Shown here one piece after another: positions 10,343 through 22,710 of a stretch of DNA of 64,000 nt (position 1 is the first letter of the stretch; each line of letters begins with the position of its first letter). The translations under genes and the position numbers were made by a program. Origin of the DNA: Musa acuminata AAA Group (taxonomy: Eukaryota; Streptophyta; Magnoliopsida; Zingiberales; Musaceae); assembly GCF_036884655.1 (NCBI RefSeq), contig NC_088355.1:22422501-22486500 (forward strand), in the 5' to 3' direction. The notes beneath the pieces were generated by a model that saw nothing but the letters and a program-made list of their open reading frames with translations, did not search any database and had not been told where the DNA came from.

Positions 10343-10517
10343 TGTAACATCCAATTAGTCCCACATCGGAAGTGGGTAATGTGTATGATTGGCTTATATG
10401 GGCTTGATGAGTGTACTACATTAACTCTTGCTTAAGCATTTTGGTCTGTGATTGAAAAACCAAAATGGAGTTATTGGCCAGTTGGCTCATCGGACTCAGG
10501 TCGTGACATTTGGTATC
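10343..10517 (+). mobile_element. Short-LTR element remnant (TRIM-like): 166-bp LTR plus primer site start
   Basis: A sequence starting TGTAACATCCAATTAGTCCC and ending GGTCGTGACA (10343-10508) is followed two bases later by TGGTATC (10511-10517), the first seven bases of the initiator-Met primer site. A purine-rich stretch GAGTTGGGGATA lies just before it. A complete LTR of only 166 bp next to a primer site fits a terminal-repeat retrotransposon in miniature or another small gypsy-like LTR. The G2 array interrupts the primer site at 10518. Confidence 0.55.
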
Positions 10518-13311
10518 TGTCACACCCCCCGAATTATCACATTTAGGAAGTGTGACCCTGTCTAAAATCAATAATATTATAATACATCATCAATTCAATC
10601 TAGGATAAAATCTAAACATCAACCACAACACAAATATATAATCGTAGAAGTATATACAATCACAAAAAGATAATTATTTACCATGAGTTCTTATCCTTAT
10701 AAAACTTAAACTTATCATTCCATACACATGAGCGGTCCTTTAAACTTTTACAATACATAAGTATTAACAGATCCTTAACATTACATTAGAAATAAAGTAG
10801 ACTATACAACAAAAACCTATCATCCAAAAAAGATTAGCTCAAAAATCTTCTAGCCTTTCACTACTTTAACCCAATTCTAGCTTTTCAATGCGTGACAAGC
10901 TACCCTGAAAAATTTATATAGCAACGGGGTGAGCATAAAGAGCTCAACAAATGACTAACATATCCATAGCAAAGAGGATAGGTTTCAAACAAATAAGGTA
11001 TCAAAATACAAAGCAGAGATACAAGATGAACAGTAGCATGTTTTGTTTGAATATAGAAATACAATGTCGTATCGTTCGAAGCACGTTTTGTTCATACAAT
11101 CGAGGAAAGGTAATTGGAGCATATCATTAGCATAAGGAGCATATCGATGACATATGATAATTTCAAGGCATAACAAAGACGTAAGGAGCATTTAGGATAT
11201 TAATGGCATATGAAACAATTCGGAACATATCAATGGTGAATGAAATGCTTCAGAATGTATCAATGGCATATGGAACTATTTCGGAAGCATAAGAAGCTTT
11301 TCAGAACATATCAAAGAACAAATATGAAATAGAAGCTCAAACATCATACTCTAGCATAGTGCATGCGAGGTTTAACTCAGTGGTGGCTCTTTGCAGTGAT
11401 GAGTTCTCGACTCCATCCACTGGTAGCCCTTTCCTACTCGAGCCCTCTCACCCTACCCAAGTGCTAGGTCGGCTCTGAATTTCATATCAAACGGATGGAA
11501 GGTGAAGTGAGATCATAACATAATATGGGCCATCCATTTCTAAATGACTACTAAATATAAGTCTACCACGTCTGGGAGCTCCATCCACCCATGTCTGAGT
11601 GAAGTCATAGGGGGCCGGTAGAGCATCGCAAGCTCTAAGCATAACTCCCTTAACCATTTCTGGCAAAGGTTCACATTTATCCCACAAACACCGGAGTACA
11701 AAGGGTATTATGAATAATGAATTTAGACATATCGGAAGCACATGCGGAACAACAAAATGTACATATGCTTTTCGAGTCAATATGATACAAACATAATCTT
11801 TCATAAATATATTCAGATTTGAATGAAAACAAAAGCAAGAGCAAACAAGGATTTCAAGAAATCATATATAGCTCAATTGACATAAGAAAGTTAGATAAAT
11901 TCAATGTCTAATGAAATGAAACTGGAAGAGGCACATATCGAAAGCAAATGTGGAACAATGGGATGCATGTGTCGAATCATTACGATGCAAACATGATCTT
12001 TAGATGATAGCTGCAGATGTACAAATAAATAAAGGACAAAAGTATACAGGAATTTAAGGTAATAATGTCAAGCTGAACTGCATAAAGTGTTATTACCGAA
12101 ATCGATTTCCAAATAGAAGAAACAAGGAAAGCCGAAATCGACCAAAGCTCGATTTTAGCAAAATTTGATAGGAACATTGTATGAACTATTTGGATAACCA
12201 ATTATGCTCTAATTTGTACAAAATAGGAGTCATTTAAAAGCTTTGTCAATCTAGTTTTAGGAAAATGAAGTTTAACAAGAATTGAAATTTACAACAGGGA
12301 GTTACAGATAATTTCGTAGCGAAAGGTTTGAAAATATTAGCTCTGTTTTACTGAATCCATAGGGTCGATAAAAGCAGATGTTTCAGTTAGCAATTGTACT
12401 CCAAAAATTTCAAATCAAGTATATACAGAAAGCATTTTGAGTCTAGCTTCGAATAAATCATATGAATCTGAGTTCACAGCATAAAGTTATAAGTAGTTAA
12501 GCAACAAGAGGTCAGAAATTTCAGTCCCTGTTTTGCCGAACCTGTAGGGTTAATTTAAACAGAAGTCTTAGTAGGCATTTAAACTCCAAATCATTCGATC
12601 TTAGTAACAAAATAAATATTTTTTTGTCTACTTTCAAATGGAATAGGTCTTGTATAAATTAGAGTTTATTACAAAATGTTATGATCGAAATATTGTATAG
12701 AGGTCAGATTATCGAAAAATTATAGATTCATAACTTTATATCAAAATGAAAGAAGGTATGGTTCTCAGTTGAAATCTTTCAAATTTTGCAGAATAAAAAT
12801 GGAAACAGAGATTAAGGTTACTGTGGGATGGGGTTAGAACACTTGCCTTAGATGAGTTTGATTCCCAAATATAGGGAGTTGATGCAAAACCTCAAACAAA
12901 GTTTCCTCTTCTTCTTCTTCTTCTTCTTCTTCTTCTTCTTCTCTTCTTCTTCTTCTCCTGAAACTAATGTTGGCTGCAAAGTTTCTTTTTAATGGTGCCT
13001 TAAATTACTTAGGTTTGACTCATGCAAAAATAGTGAGGTGGCAAGCATGCATGGGGGTTTAGGTGTCTACTTTAGAATAAATGCAAGTGGCTCATCCTTG
13101 TTAATGACACATGTCCTCTATTTTATTTTATTTTATTTTTATTTACTCATTTCTGAATATTCTATAAATCATATCAAAATTTTAATATTTACTCTTAGGT
13201 CCTTAGCCATAAACTTTAGTATAATATTATTTAATAAAAAAAATTATTAAATAATCCTCATATTTACAAACAAGCATTTACTAATTTTTTTTTTAAATGG
13301 GGAATGTTACA
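10518..13311 (-). repeat. G2 LTR A (2,794 bp)
   Basis: On the - strand it starts TGTAACATTCCCC and ends GGGGGGTGTGACA. It contains a (GAA)n tract (plus-strand CTT repeats at 12905-12957) and many reiterations of CATATCAATGGCATATG-like units at about 11100-11310. Compared with LTR B it lacks about 120 bp near 10610, which accounts for the length difference. No credible gene lies within it; short open frames are chance. Confidence 0.87.
12902..12958. repeat. (CTT)n microsatellite in G2 LTR
   Basis: This is an uninterrupted CTT run with one break. It is shorter and more broken in LTR B (about 16420-16463). The same place in the + strand G2 LTRs carries GAA-rich tracts at 28842-28878 and 41993-42047. 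It is a family character with variable length. Confidence 0.9.
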
Positions 13312-13903
13312 CTCTCCCCTCCTTAAAAGAAAATTTAGTCATCTAAATTTGTCATACCTCTTTCGGCGAAAAGATGAGGATAAGCTTTCTTCATTTCTTC
13401 CTCTAGCTCCCAGGTCGTTTCATTTGTAGAATGATGCTTCCAATTACTTTAACCAGAGTAATGATTATATTTCTTAAGATCTTCTCTTTTTTATCAATAA
13501 TCCGAATGGGCTCTTCCTTGTAAAATAAGTCTTTCTCAATCACAATCGGCTCATACTCAATGACATGAGAGGGATCATATATATACTTTCTGAGCATTGA
13601 CACATGAAATATATCATGAATATGACACATCGATAATGGTAAGGCAATCTTGTAAGCGATAGAGCCAATTCTTTCAAGGATCTCAAAAGGACCAATGAAC
13701 CTTGGGTTTAACTTTCCTTTCTTTCCAAATCTTACAACGCCTTTTGAACTTGATGTCCAAATGTCCTCGTCTTTGTAGATTTCCTAAAAGACATCAAAGA
13801 AAATTTCTACCAATCACTATATTTCACTAGACCTCAATATATTTTGCACGTCAGCATATCAAATATTTCAGTAATCCTCAAACTATAGCTTTGATACAAA
13901 CTC
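13312..13903 (-). pseudogene. G2 internal remnant 1: chromodomain end plus leader
   Basis: On the - strand the remnant reads from the primer-like site (13889-13901) through a leader of about 140 bp, then jumps at about 13746 into the integrase C-terminus/chromodomain region. Recognisable blocks are MCHIHDIFHVSMLRKYI, DPSHVIEYEPI and EPIRIIDKKEKILRN. It ends at the polypurine tract (plus-strand CTCTCCCCTCCTTA, 13312-13325). Gag, protease, reverse transcriptase and most of the integrase are absent. A 4-base difference near 13440 disrupts the frame compared with remnant 2. Confidence 0.8.
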
Positions 13904-16819
13904 TGTCACGCCCCCCGAATTATCACATTCAAGAAGTGTGACCCTGTCTAAAATCAATAATATTATAATTCATCATCAATTCAATCTAGGATCCAATCTA
14001 ACAATCTGAGGATACTAAGAATCATTCAAAAATCAATATTCACAATTCATAAACATATACGTTACATAAATCATAATCTACTTCACTAAGAGATTCACAA
14101 AAATCCAAAGGCAACTCAACTAAACATCAACCACAACACAAATCCATAATCGTAGAAGTATATACAATCACAAAAAGATAATTATTTACCATGAGTTCTT
14201 ATCCTTATACAACTTAAACTTATCATTCCATACACATGAGCGGTCCTTTAAACTTTTACAACACATAAGTATCAACAGATTCTTAACATTACATTAGAAA
14301 TAAAGTATACTATACAATAAAAACTTATCATCCAATAAATATTAGCTCAAAAATCTTCTAGCCTTTCACTACTTTAACCCAAGTCTAGCTTTTCAGTGCG
14401 TGACAAGCTACCTTAAAAAATTTATATAGCAACGGGGTGAGCATAAAGAGCTCCGCAAATGACTAACATATCCATAGCAAAGAGGATAGGTTTCAAACAA
14501 ATAAGGTATCAAAATACAAAGCAGAGATAAAAGATGAAACAGTAGCATTTTTGTTTGAATGTAGAATTACAATGTCGTATCGTTCAGAGCACATTTTGTT
14601 CATACAATCGAGGAAAGGTAATTGGAGCATATCATTGGCATAAGGAGCATATCGATTACAAATGGTAATTTTAAGGCATAACAAAGATGTAAGGAGCATT
14701 TTGGATATCAATGGCATATGAAACAGTTCGGAACATATAAATGGTGAATGAAATGCTTCAGAACGTATCAACGGCATATGGAAATATTTCGGAAGCATAA
14801 GAAGCATTTCAGAACATATCAAAAAACAAATACGAAATAGAAGCTCAAACGTCGTACTCTAGCAAAGTGCATGTGAGGTTTAACTTAGTGGTGGCTCCAC
14901 GCTGTGATGAGTTCTCGACTCCATCCACGGGTAGCTCTTTCCTACTCGAGCCCTCTCACCCTGCCCAAGTGCTAGGTCGGCTCTGAATTTCATATCAAAT
15001 GGATAGAAGGTGAAGTGGGATCATAACATAATATGGTCCATCCATTTCTGAATGACCACCAAATATAAGTCTCCCATGTCTGGGAGCTCTATCCACCCAT
15101 GTCTGAGTGAAGTCATAGGGGGCCGATAGAGCATCGCGGGCTCCAAGCATAACTCCCTTTACCATTTCTAACAAAGGTTCACATTTATCCCACAAACACC
15201 GGAGTACAAAGGGTATTATGAATAATGAATTGGGACATATCGGAAGCACATGCGGGCGGAACAATGAAATGTACATATGCCTTTCGAGTCAATACGATAC
15301 AAACATAATCTTTTATAAATGTATTCAGATTTGAAAGAAAACAAAAGCAAGAGCATACAAGGATTTCAAGAAATCATATATAGCTCAATTGACATAAGAA
15401 AGTTAGATAAATTCAATGTCTAAAGAAATGAAACTGGAAGAGGCACATATCGAAAGCAAATACGGAACAATGGGATGCATGTGCCGAATCATTACGATGC
15501 AAACATGATCTTTAGATGATAGCTGCAGATGTACAAATAAATAAAGGACAAAAGTATACAGGAATTTAAGGTAATAATGTAAAGCTTAACTGATGTAAGA
15601 GTTATTGCCAAAATCAATTTCCAAAGAGAAGAAACAAGGAAAGCCGAAATCGACCAAAGCTCGATTCTGGCAGAATTTGATAGGAACATTGTGTGAACTA
15701 TTTGGATAACCAATTATGCTCCAATTTGTACAAAATAGATGTCATTAGAAAGTTTTGACAATCAAGTTTTAGGCAAATGAAGTTTAACAAGAATTGAAAT
15801 TTACAACAGGGAGTTACAGATAATTTCGTAGTGAAAGGTCTGAAAATATTAGTTCTGTTTTACTGAATCCATAGGGTCGATGACAACAGATGTCTCAGTT
15901 AGCAATTGCACTCTAAAAATTTCAAATTAGGTATATATAGAAAGCATTTTGATTCTAGCTTCGAATAAATCATATGAATCTGAGTTCATAGTATAAAGTT
16001 ATAAGTAGTTAAGCAACATGAGATCAGAAATTTCAGTCCCTGTTTTGCAGAATCTATAGGGTTAATTTAAACAGAAGTCTTAGTAGGCATTTAAATTCCA
16101 AATCATTCGATCTTAGTAACAAAATAAAGATTTTTTTTTCTACTTTCAAATGGAATAGGTCTTGTCTAAATCAGAGTTTATTACAAAATGTTATGACCGA
16201 AACATTGCATAGAGGTCAGATTTCCGAAAAATTACAGATTCATAGCTTTATATCAAAACGAAAGAAGGTTTGATTCTCAGTTGAAATCTTTCAAATTTTG
16301 CAGAATAAAAATGGAAACAGAGATTAAGGTTACTGTGGGATGGGGTTAGAAAACTTGCCTTAGATGAGTTTGATTCCCAAATATAGGGATTTGATGCAAA
16401 ACCTCAAACAAAGTTTCCTCTTCTTCTTCTTCTCCTTCTTCTTCTTCTCTTCTTCTTCTTCTCCTCAAACTAACTTTGGCTGCAAAGTTTCTTTTTAATG
16501 GTGCCTTAAATTACTTAGGTTTGACTCATGCTAAAATAGTGAGGTGGCAAGCATGCATGGGGGTTTAGGTGTCAACTTTAGAATAAATGCAAGTGGCTCA
16601 TCCTTGTTAATGACACATGTCCTCCATTTTATTTTATTTTATTTTTTATTTACTCAATTCTGAATATTCTATAAATCATATCAAAATTTTAACATTTACT
16701 CTTAGGTCCTTAGCCATAAACTTTAATATAATATTATTTAATAAAAAAATATATTAAATAATCCTCATATTTTCAAACAAGTATTTACTAATTTTTTTTT
16801 TTAAATGAGGGATGTTACA
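13904..16819 (-). repeat. G2 LTR B (2,916 bp), the longest intact G2 LTR here
   Basis: Both termini are present: plus-strand TGTCACGCCCCCCGAATT at the left and GGGATGTTACA at the right. It aligns with LTR A end to end apart from the 120-bp block near 13998-14118 that A lacks. It serves as the 5' LTR of remnant 1 and the 3' LTR of remnant 2. Confidence 0.87.
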
Positions 16820-16845
16820 CTCTCCCCTCCTTAAAAGAAAATTTA

Positions 16846-17421
16846 GTCCTCTAAATTTTGCATACCTCTTTCGGCGAAAAGATGAGGATAAGCTTTCTTC
16901 ATTTCTTCCTCTAGCTCCCAGGTCGTTTCATTTGTAGAATGATGCTTCGAAATTACTTTAACCAGAGTAATGATTCTATTTCTTAAGATCTTCTCTTTTT
17001 TATCAATAATCCGAATGGACTCTTCCTTGTAAAATAAGTCTTTCTCAATCACAATCGGCTCATACTCAATGACATGAGAGGGATCAGGTATATACTTTCT
17101 GAGCATTTACACATGAAATATATCATGAATATGACACATCGATAGTGGTAAGGCAATCTTGTAAGTGATAGAACCAATTCTTTCAAGGATCTCAAAAGGT
17201 CCAATGAACCTTGGGTTTAACTTTCCTTTCTTTCCAAATTTTACAACGCCTTTGGAAGGGGAGACCTTTAGGAATACAAAATCCCATACATGGAACTCGA
17301 TATCTCGTCTTCTGTTATCAACATAGCTCTTTTGCCAACTCTGAGCAGCCTTTAGCCTTTTTATGATAACCTGAATCTTTTCAGTAGTCTCTATCCGAGA
17401 TGATCTCCTTCGGGACACCAT
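16846..17421 (-). pseudogene. G2 integrase C-terminus and chromodomain
   Basis: The - strand frame begins within the integrase C-terminal region: KIQVIIKRLKAAQSWQKSY, then DFVFLKVSPSKGVVKFGKKG, NPRFIGPFEILERIG, and YKIALPLSMCHIHDIFHVS. After a stop at 17107-17109 it continues MLRKYIPDPSHVI into the chromodomain, ending TTWELEEEMKKAYPHLF. The GPFEIL/chromodomain arrangement is the chromovirus integrase tail that guides integration to heterochromatin. Confidence 0.85.
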
Positions 17422-17810
17422 GAAGTCTTACTATTTTATCAAAATACAAATCTGCAAGCCTAACAAGAGAATAAGTCATATTGATTGGTAAGAAATGTAC
17501 AGATTTGTTTAATCTATCAATAATGACCCAAATAGCATCGTGCTTTCTAGAGGTTCTAGGTAGTCTAGAAACAAAGTCTATAGTAATGCATTCCCATTTC
17601 CATTCATGAATATCTAAAGGTTGTAACAAACCTCCAGGTCTCTGGTGTTCTGCTTTGATTTGCTGACAAGTCAAACACCTTGAAACATATATTGCAATCT
17701 CCTTCTTCATGCCTTTCCACCAATAATGACTTTGGAGATCTCTGTATATTTTTGTACTACTAGGATGCATAGTGTAGTTTGATTTGTGACCTTCGTTCAA
17801 GATTTAGTTC
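17381..17810 (-). pseudogene. G2 integrase N-terminus and partial core, missing the last catalytic residue
   Basis: The HHCC zinc finger is complete: His in NEGHKS, His in TMHPSS, Cys pair in RCLTCQQ. The core follows with ITIDFVSRLP (first Asp) and EIISDRD (second Asp). Directly after SDRD the sequence jumps to the C-terminal KIQVI block in another frame, so the segment with the YHPQTDGQ motif and the last Glu is deleted. The upstream linker to RNase H is visible at 17811-17990 with stops. Confidence 0.85.
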
Positions 17811-18159
17811 TTGATATCTGAGTCATTTGGAATACATATTCTAACCCCAAATCTCAATAGGCCATCATCTGAAATTTGAAAATTCAACTTTAATCCCTTT
17901 TCAACTTCATTCCTCAAGTATATTAAATGCTTCTGTTAGGCCACTCTGATTCAATATCCTCGATCACCCCTTTCATCTCACTTAATTAATCAAAACTAGA
18001 TGAAGTAGGAGAACTAAATGTCCTCGTCCTCGTAGATTTCCAAAAAGACATCAAAGAAATTTTTACCAATCACTATATTTCACTAGACCTCAATATATTT
18101 TGCACGTCAGCATATCAAATATTTCAGTGATCCTCAAACTTGAGCTTTGATACCAACTC
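17811..18159 (-). other. G2 internal remnant 2: RNase H/integrase linker and leader
   Basis: From 17811 to about 18010 the - strand shows the linker before the integrase finger (GLLRFGVRICIPNDSD-like block), broken by stops. At about 18011-18015 it joins a leader of about 130 bp that ends at the primer-like site TTGGTATCAAAGC (18144-18156, - strand), next to LTR C. Nothing from gag through RNase H remains. Confidence 0.7.
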
Positions 18160-18958
18160 TGTCATGCCCCCCGAATTATCACATTAAGGAAGTGTGACCC
18201 TGTCTAAAATCAATAATATTATAATTCATCATCAGTCCAATCCAGGATCCAATCTAACAATTTGAGGATACTAAGAATCATTCAAAAATCAATGTTCACA
18301 ATTCATAAACATGTACGTTACATAAATCATAATCCACTTCACTTAGAGATTCACAAAAATCCAAAGGCAACTCAATTAAACATCAACCACAACACAAATC
18401 CATAATCGTAGAAGTATCTACAATCACAAAAAGATAATTATTTACAATGAGTTCTTATCCTTATACAACTTAAACTTATCATTCCATACACATGAGCGGT
18501 CCTTTAAACTTTTACAACACATAAGTATCAATAGATCCTTAACATTACATTAGAAATAAACTATACTATACAACAAAAACCTATCATCCAACAAAAATTA
18601 GCTCAAAAATCTTCTAGCCTTTCACTGCTTTAACCCAATTCTAGATTTTCAGTGCGTGACAAGCTACCTTGAAAATTTTATATAGCAACTGGGTGAGCAT
18701 AAAGAGCTCAGCAAATGACTAACATATCCATAGCAAAGAGGATAGGTTTCAAACAAATAAGGTATCAAAATACAAAGCAGAGATACAAGATGAAATAGTA
18801 GCATGTTTTGTTTGAATGCAGAATTACAATGTCGTATCGTTCGAAGCACGTTTTGTTCATACAATCGAGGAAAGGTAATTGGAGCATATCATTGGCATAC
18901 GGAGCATATCGATGACATATGGTAATTTCAAGGCATAACAAAGACGTAAGGAGCATTT
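18160..18958 (-). repeat. G2 LTR C, truncated
   Basis: The first 799 bp (plus orientation) match LTRs A and B, starting TGTCATGCCCCCCGAATT. It is cut at 18958 by the G1-e LTR. Like B it contains the 120-bp block lacking in A. Confidence 0.85.
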
Positions 18959-19627
18959 TGTTAGAACACTTGTAGATTCTAAACTTGGGATTGATCTCTT
19001 TAAGGGATCGGCCTCCTTGGAACTCTATAGGGGTTCCTCCCTCCAAGTTGTTGCTTAAAGGCTACAGAAAAGATTCATCTATTGTTTATGAAAAGAGATG
19101 GAATACATTACTATTTATAGGGCTTATAAACCCTAACTCATAATAGGACTATTACTTAAGACTCCTACTTCTAACTAACTCATAATAGGACTCCTACTCA
19201 AGACTCCTACTTCTAACCAACTCCTACTCAAGACTCCTATTCCTTTACAACACCCTATTCTTCTCTAAGAAATAACCTCCTAACCCTAGCCGGCCTCTTC
19301 ACCTCTTTAATAGGGGTCGGCTTAGGTAGGTTTTACATGAATGTCCCTCTCAATTAGGACTCTCCTAGCTAGAGTCCCAACAGACCCGCCCTCTTCAAAT
19401 CAGCCTTGTCCACGAGGCTGACGATTCATGAATTTTGGGAATTTGATCTTCAAGTTATCATAGTTCTCCCAAGTGGCATCTTCTGTTAGTAGATTTGCCC
19501 ATTGTATTAGCAATTCAGTAGTGGATCGTAGTCGTCGAGTCACGATCCGTCGATCAATAATGGCACTTGGCTGAGTTTGAAGTTCTCCTTGGGTAGTCAT
19601 ATTTGGTGGGTGGCTTTGGGCTGTCTC
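18959..19627 (-). mobile_element. G1-e: LTR plus chromodomain tail
   Basis: The LTR (18959-19382, 424 bp) reads TGTTGGGACTCTAGC to TCTACAAGTGTTCTAACA on the - strand. Upstream on that strand lies the chromodomain tail ending NRQPRGQG (19400-19500) and the tether with [11 protein letters not shown]. The element is cut at 19628 by an S LTR piece. The five bases left of the LTR are CATTT; the partner duplication is not visible. Confidence 0.83.
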
Positions 19628-19976
19628 TGTAAGGATCGGAGTGGCACTGAGAGGGGGGGGGTGAATAAGTACAACGGATTAAAACGTTGGTTTCGACAAA
19701 TCTTTCATACGATAAGAACGGAACTTGAAAAGCTTAACTTGAAAGCGTATTCTTAAAGTTACGCAGCAAAGGTAATAAGGAACTAAAGCATGTAAGAAGG
19801 TTTGCAGTAAAGTAAATAGCAATAATGAAAAGCAAACCAGAGATCATGCCGATTTTAGAGTGGTTCGATCAAATGACCTACATCCACTTGCGAGGCCCCT
19901 CTTCGATGAGGCTCCCACCTTCCACTAGCAAATCTCTTGAAATGGAAGGGCAAATACCTCTCTTACAACCTTTTAC
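19628..19976 (-). repeat. S LTR 3' fragment
   Basis: In plus orientation it starts TGTAAGGATCGGAGTGGCAC, has a G9 tract and continues through GCAGTAAAGTAAATAGC and the ACCTACATCCACTTG block shared with other S LTRs. It ends where C2 pol begins. It belongs to an S subfamily ending CTCCGATCCTTACA on the - strand. Confidence 0.75.
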
Positions 19977-22710
19977 AAGTAGTTTCCTCACTATCCGGCA
20001 CGACTCCCAAATCTTTGATGAACTTCTTCAACCAGACTCCCTCCTTTGCTGCATCTGATGCAGCAATGTACTCCGCCTCTATGGTCGAGTCAGCAGTGGT
20101 ATCTTGCTTGGAACTCTTCCAGCACACTGCTCCTCCATTCAAGGTGTACACATACCCTGAATTCGACTTGCTATCATCGACATCAGACTGAAAACTTGAG
20201 TCAGTGTAGCCTTCAACCTTAAGGCTATTACCTCCATATTCTAGTAAAAGATCCTTAGTCCTTCTCAAGTACTTAAGGATACACTTTACTGCTTTCCAGT
20301 GCTCCAAGCCTGGATCCGCCTGATACCTGCTCGTGACACTCAGAGCATGCGCTATATCAGGCCTAGTACATAGCATGGCATACATGATAGACCCTATTGC
20401 TGAGGCATAAGGTATCATATCCATGTTCGCCCTTTCTTTTGGAGTCTTTGGGGACATACTCGTAGAAAGCGATATCCCATGTCTCATCGGTATGAGACCT
20501 CTTTTGGAATTTTCCATGCCAAACCTTTTGACAATAGTTTCTATGTACCTGGATTGGGACAAGCCAAGCATCCTTTTGGATCTATCTCTATAGATTCTAA
20601 TCCCCAAGATATAAGATGCTTCTCCTATGTCATTCATGGAGAAGTGTCTAGATAACCAAGCCTTTATTGTGGATAGCATTCCTATGTCATTCCCAATGAT
20701 GAGGATGTCATCCACATATAACACCAAAAAGCTAATAGCGCTCCCACTTACCTTTCTGTATACACAAGGCTCATCTTCGTTCTTAACGAAGTCATAAGAT
20801 CTGATTGCCTCATCAAATCTTATGTTCCAACTTCGGGAAGCTTGCTTTAGTCCATAAATGGATCTAAGCAACCTACACACCTTATCTGGGCAGTTCTTGG
20901 ACACGAATCCCTCAGGTTGCATCATATACACCTCCTCCTCCAGGTTCCCGTTGAGGAATGCGGTTTTCACATCCATCTGCCAGATCTCATAATCATAGTG
21001 TGCTGCAATAGCCAATAGAATTCTGATGGATTTTAGCATTGCTACGGGTGAGAAAGTTTCGTCGTAGTCAACACCTTGCCTTTGACGATACCCCTTAGCG
21101 ACTAGCCTTGCTTTATAGGTCTCTACCTTTCCATCTACTCCGATCTTTTTCTTAAAGATCCACTTGCAACCGATGGGTACAATACCTTCGGGTGCATCAA
21201 CTAGGTTCCAAACCTTATTGGAGTACATAGAATCCATCTCAGAATTCATGGCTTCTTTCCACTTCCCGGAGTCTATACTCATAATAGCCTCCTCGTAGGT
21301 CTGAGGATCAATATCCTCTACATCCTCTGCTCTAATATGTCCCACATATCTCTCAGGAGGATGGGATACTCTATCAGACCTGCGTAAAGTTGAAACTTGT
21401 GTATTAGATACCTGAACAGACTCGGGCTGTAGAGTGGTGCTTGAGCTTGGTTCTCCAACCTCGCTCAATTCTATCATTCTCCCACTGTCTCCGTCAAGAA
21501 TGTGTTCCTTCTCAAGGAACACTGCTCTCTTAGCTACAAAGACCTTTTGGTCCTCGAGATGATAGAAGTAATACCCACAAGTTTCCTTGGGGTATCCCAC
21601 AAATTTACATCGCCCTGTCCTTGATTCTAACATATCGGGGTTGTGTCTTTTAACATGGGCAGAGCAGCCCCAAATCTTAACTACTTTAAGATCAGGCTTC
21701 TTCCCTTTCCATATCTCATATGGTGTAGACACCACCGACTTAGTTGGAACTCTGTTCAGAAGGTAAGCTGCGGTTTCTAGGGCATATCCCCAGAATGAGA
21801 TGGGTAGGTCAGCGAAACTCATCATGGACTGTACCATATCTAATAATGTACGATTTCTCCTTTCAGAGACACCATTGAGCTGAGGTGTATAAGGAGGTGT
21901 CCATTGGGATAATATCCCATGGTCCTTGAGAAAGTGAGTAAACTCTGTACTTAAGTACTCACCTCCTCGATCTGATCGAAGAGTTTTGATACTCTTTCCA
22001 GTCTGGTTCTCCACCTCATTCTTATACTCTCTGAATTTCTCAAAGGCCTTCGACTTGTACTTCATTAAGTACACATATCCATACCTTGAGAAATCATCAG
22101 TAAATGTAATGAAGTAGGAGTAACCTCCAATGGCATGAGTTGACATGGGTCCACATACATCACTATGTATGAGTTCCAACAACTCAGTGGCTCTCTCTCC
22201 AGTTCCACTAAATGGAGAGTTGGTCAGTTTTCCACGAATGCAAGGCTCACAAGTTGCATAAGACACATAGTCGAATGGATCTAGATATCCATCATTTAGC
22301 AACTTTTGAATCCTTCTTTCATGGATGTGACCTAGCCTACAATGCCACAGGTATGCACTGTTCAACTCATCTCGTTTCCTTTTGGACACATTTATATTCA
22401 TGATATGTGGAGTGGTGTCTAACATAAATAAACCATTATGCAATGTTCCTTTCGTGATGATCTTATCATCTAATAATATCGAACAACCATTGTTCTCAAA
22501 AATAAATTTATATCCACTAACTGTTAAACATGAAATGGAGATAATGTTTTTGATAATAGAAGGAACAAAATAACATGCATCTAATGCAACAAAAGCTCCA
22601 CTAGGCAGATGTAGGGCGACCTCGCCAACAGCTAATACAGCAACTTTTGCTCCATTACCCATCTTGAGGTCCATCTCGCCTCTCTCTAGTCTCCTAGGCC
22701 TTGCTAGAAC
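19977..22710 (-). pseudogene. C2-a pol: integrase, reverse transcriptase, RNase H; 3'-truncated
   Basis: Over 900 codons are open. The pre-integrase zinc region reads WHCRLGHIHERR and CEPCIRGK. The integrase core has HSDVCGPM, LRSDRGGEY and NGVSERRNR, giving Asp, Asp and Glu. The reverse transcriptase has [53 protein letters not shown] and YVDD at 20707-20718. RNase H follows with EGYTDSSFQSD and TIEAEYIAASDAAKE. The frame runs out at the junction with the S LTR, so the last segment of RNase H is lost. It is in phase with the upstream gag across one TAG codon. Confidence 0.9.

Larger units (their letters stand above)
10518..18958 (-). mobile_element. G2 array: LTR-internal-LTR-internal-LTR, Tekay/Del-like chromovirus
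   Basis: Three LTRs in the same orientation (A 10518-13311, B 13904-16819, C 18160-18958 truncated) alternate with two shortened internal regions (592 and 1,340 bp). Read on the - strand, each LTR runs from TGTAACAT to GGGGGG..GACA, a primer-like site follows each LTR 3' end, and a polypurine tract precedes each LTR start. LTRs of nearly 3 kb with a chromodomain suggest the Tekay/Del lineage. The shared-LTR layout implies unequal recombination between LTRs of related elements. Confidence 0.85.

Noticed and set aside
11487..11804. 105-codon frame in G2 LTR A, with related frames in LTRs B and Z
   Set aside because: The frame is partly shared between LTR copies but lengths and ends differ, no domain is recognised, and it lies in U3/R sequence. 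A conserved small protein was considered and is not supported.
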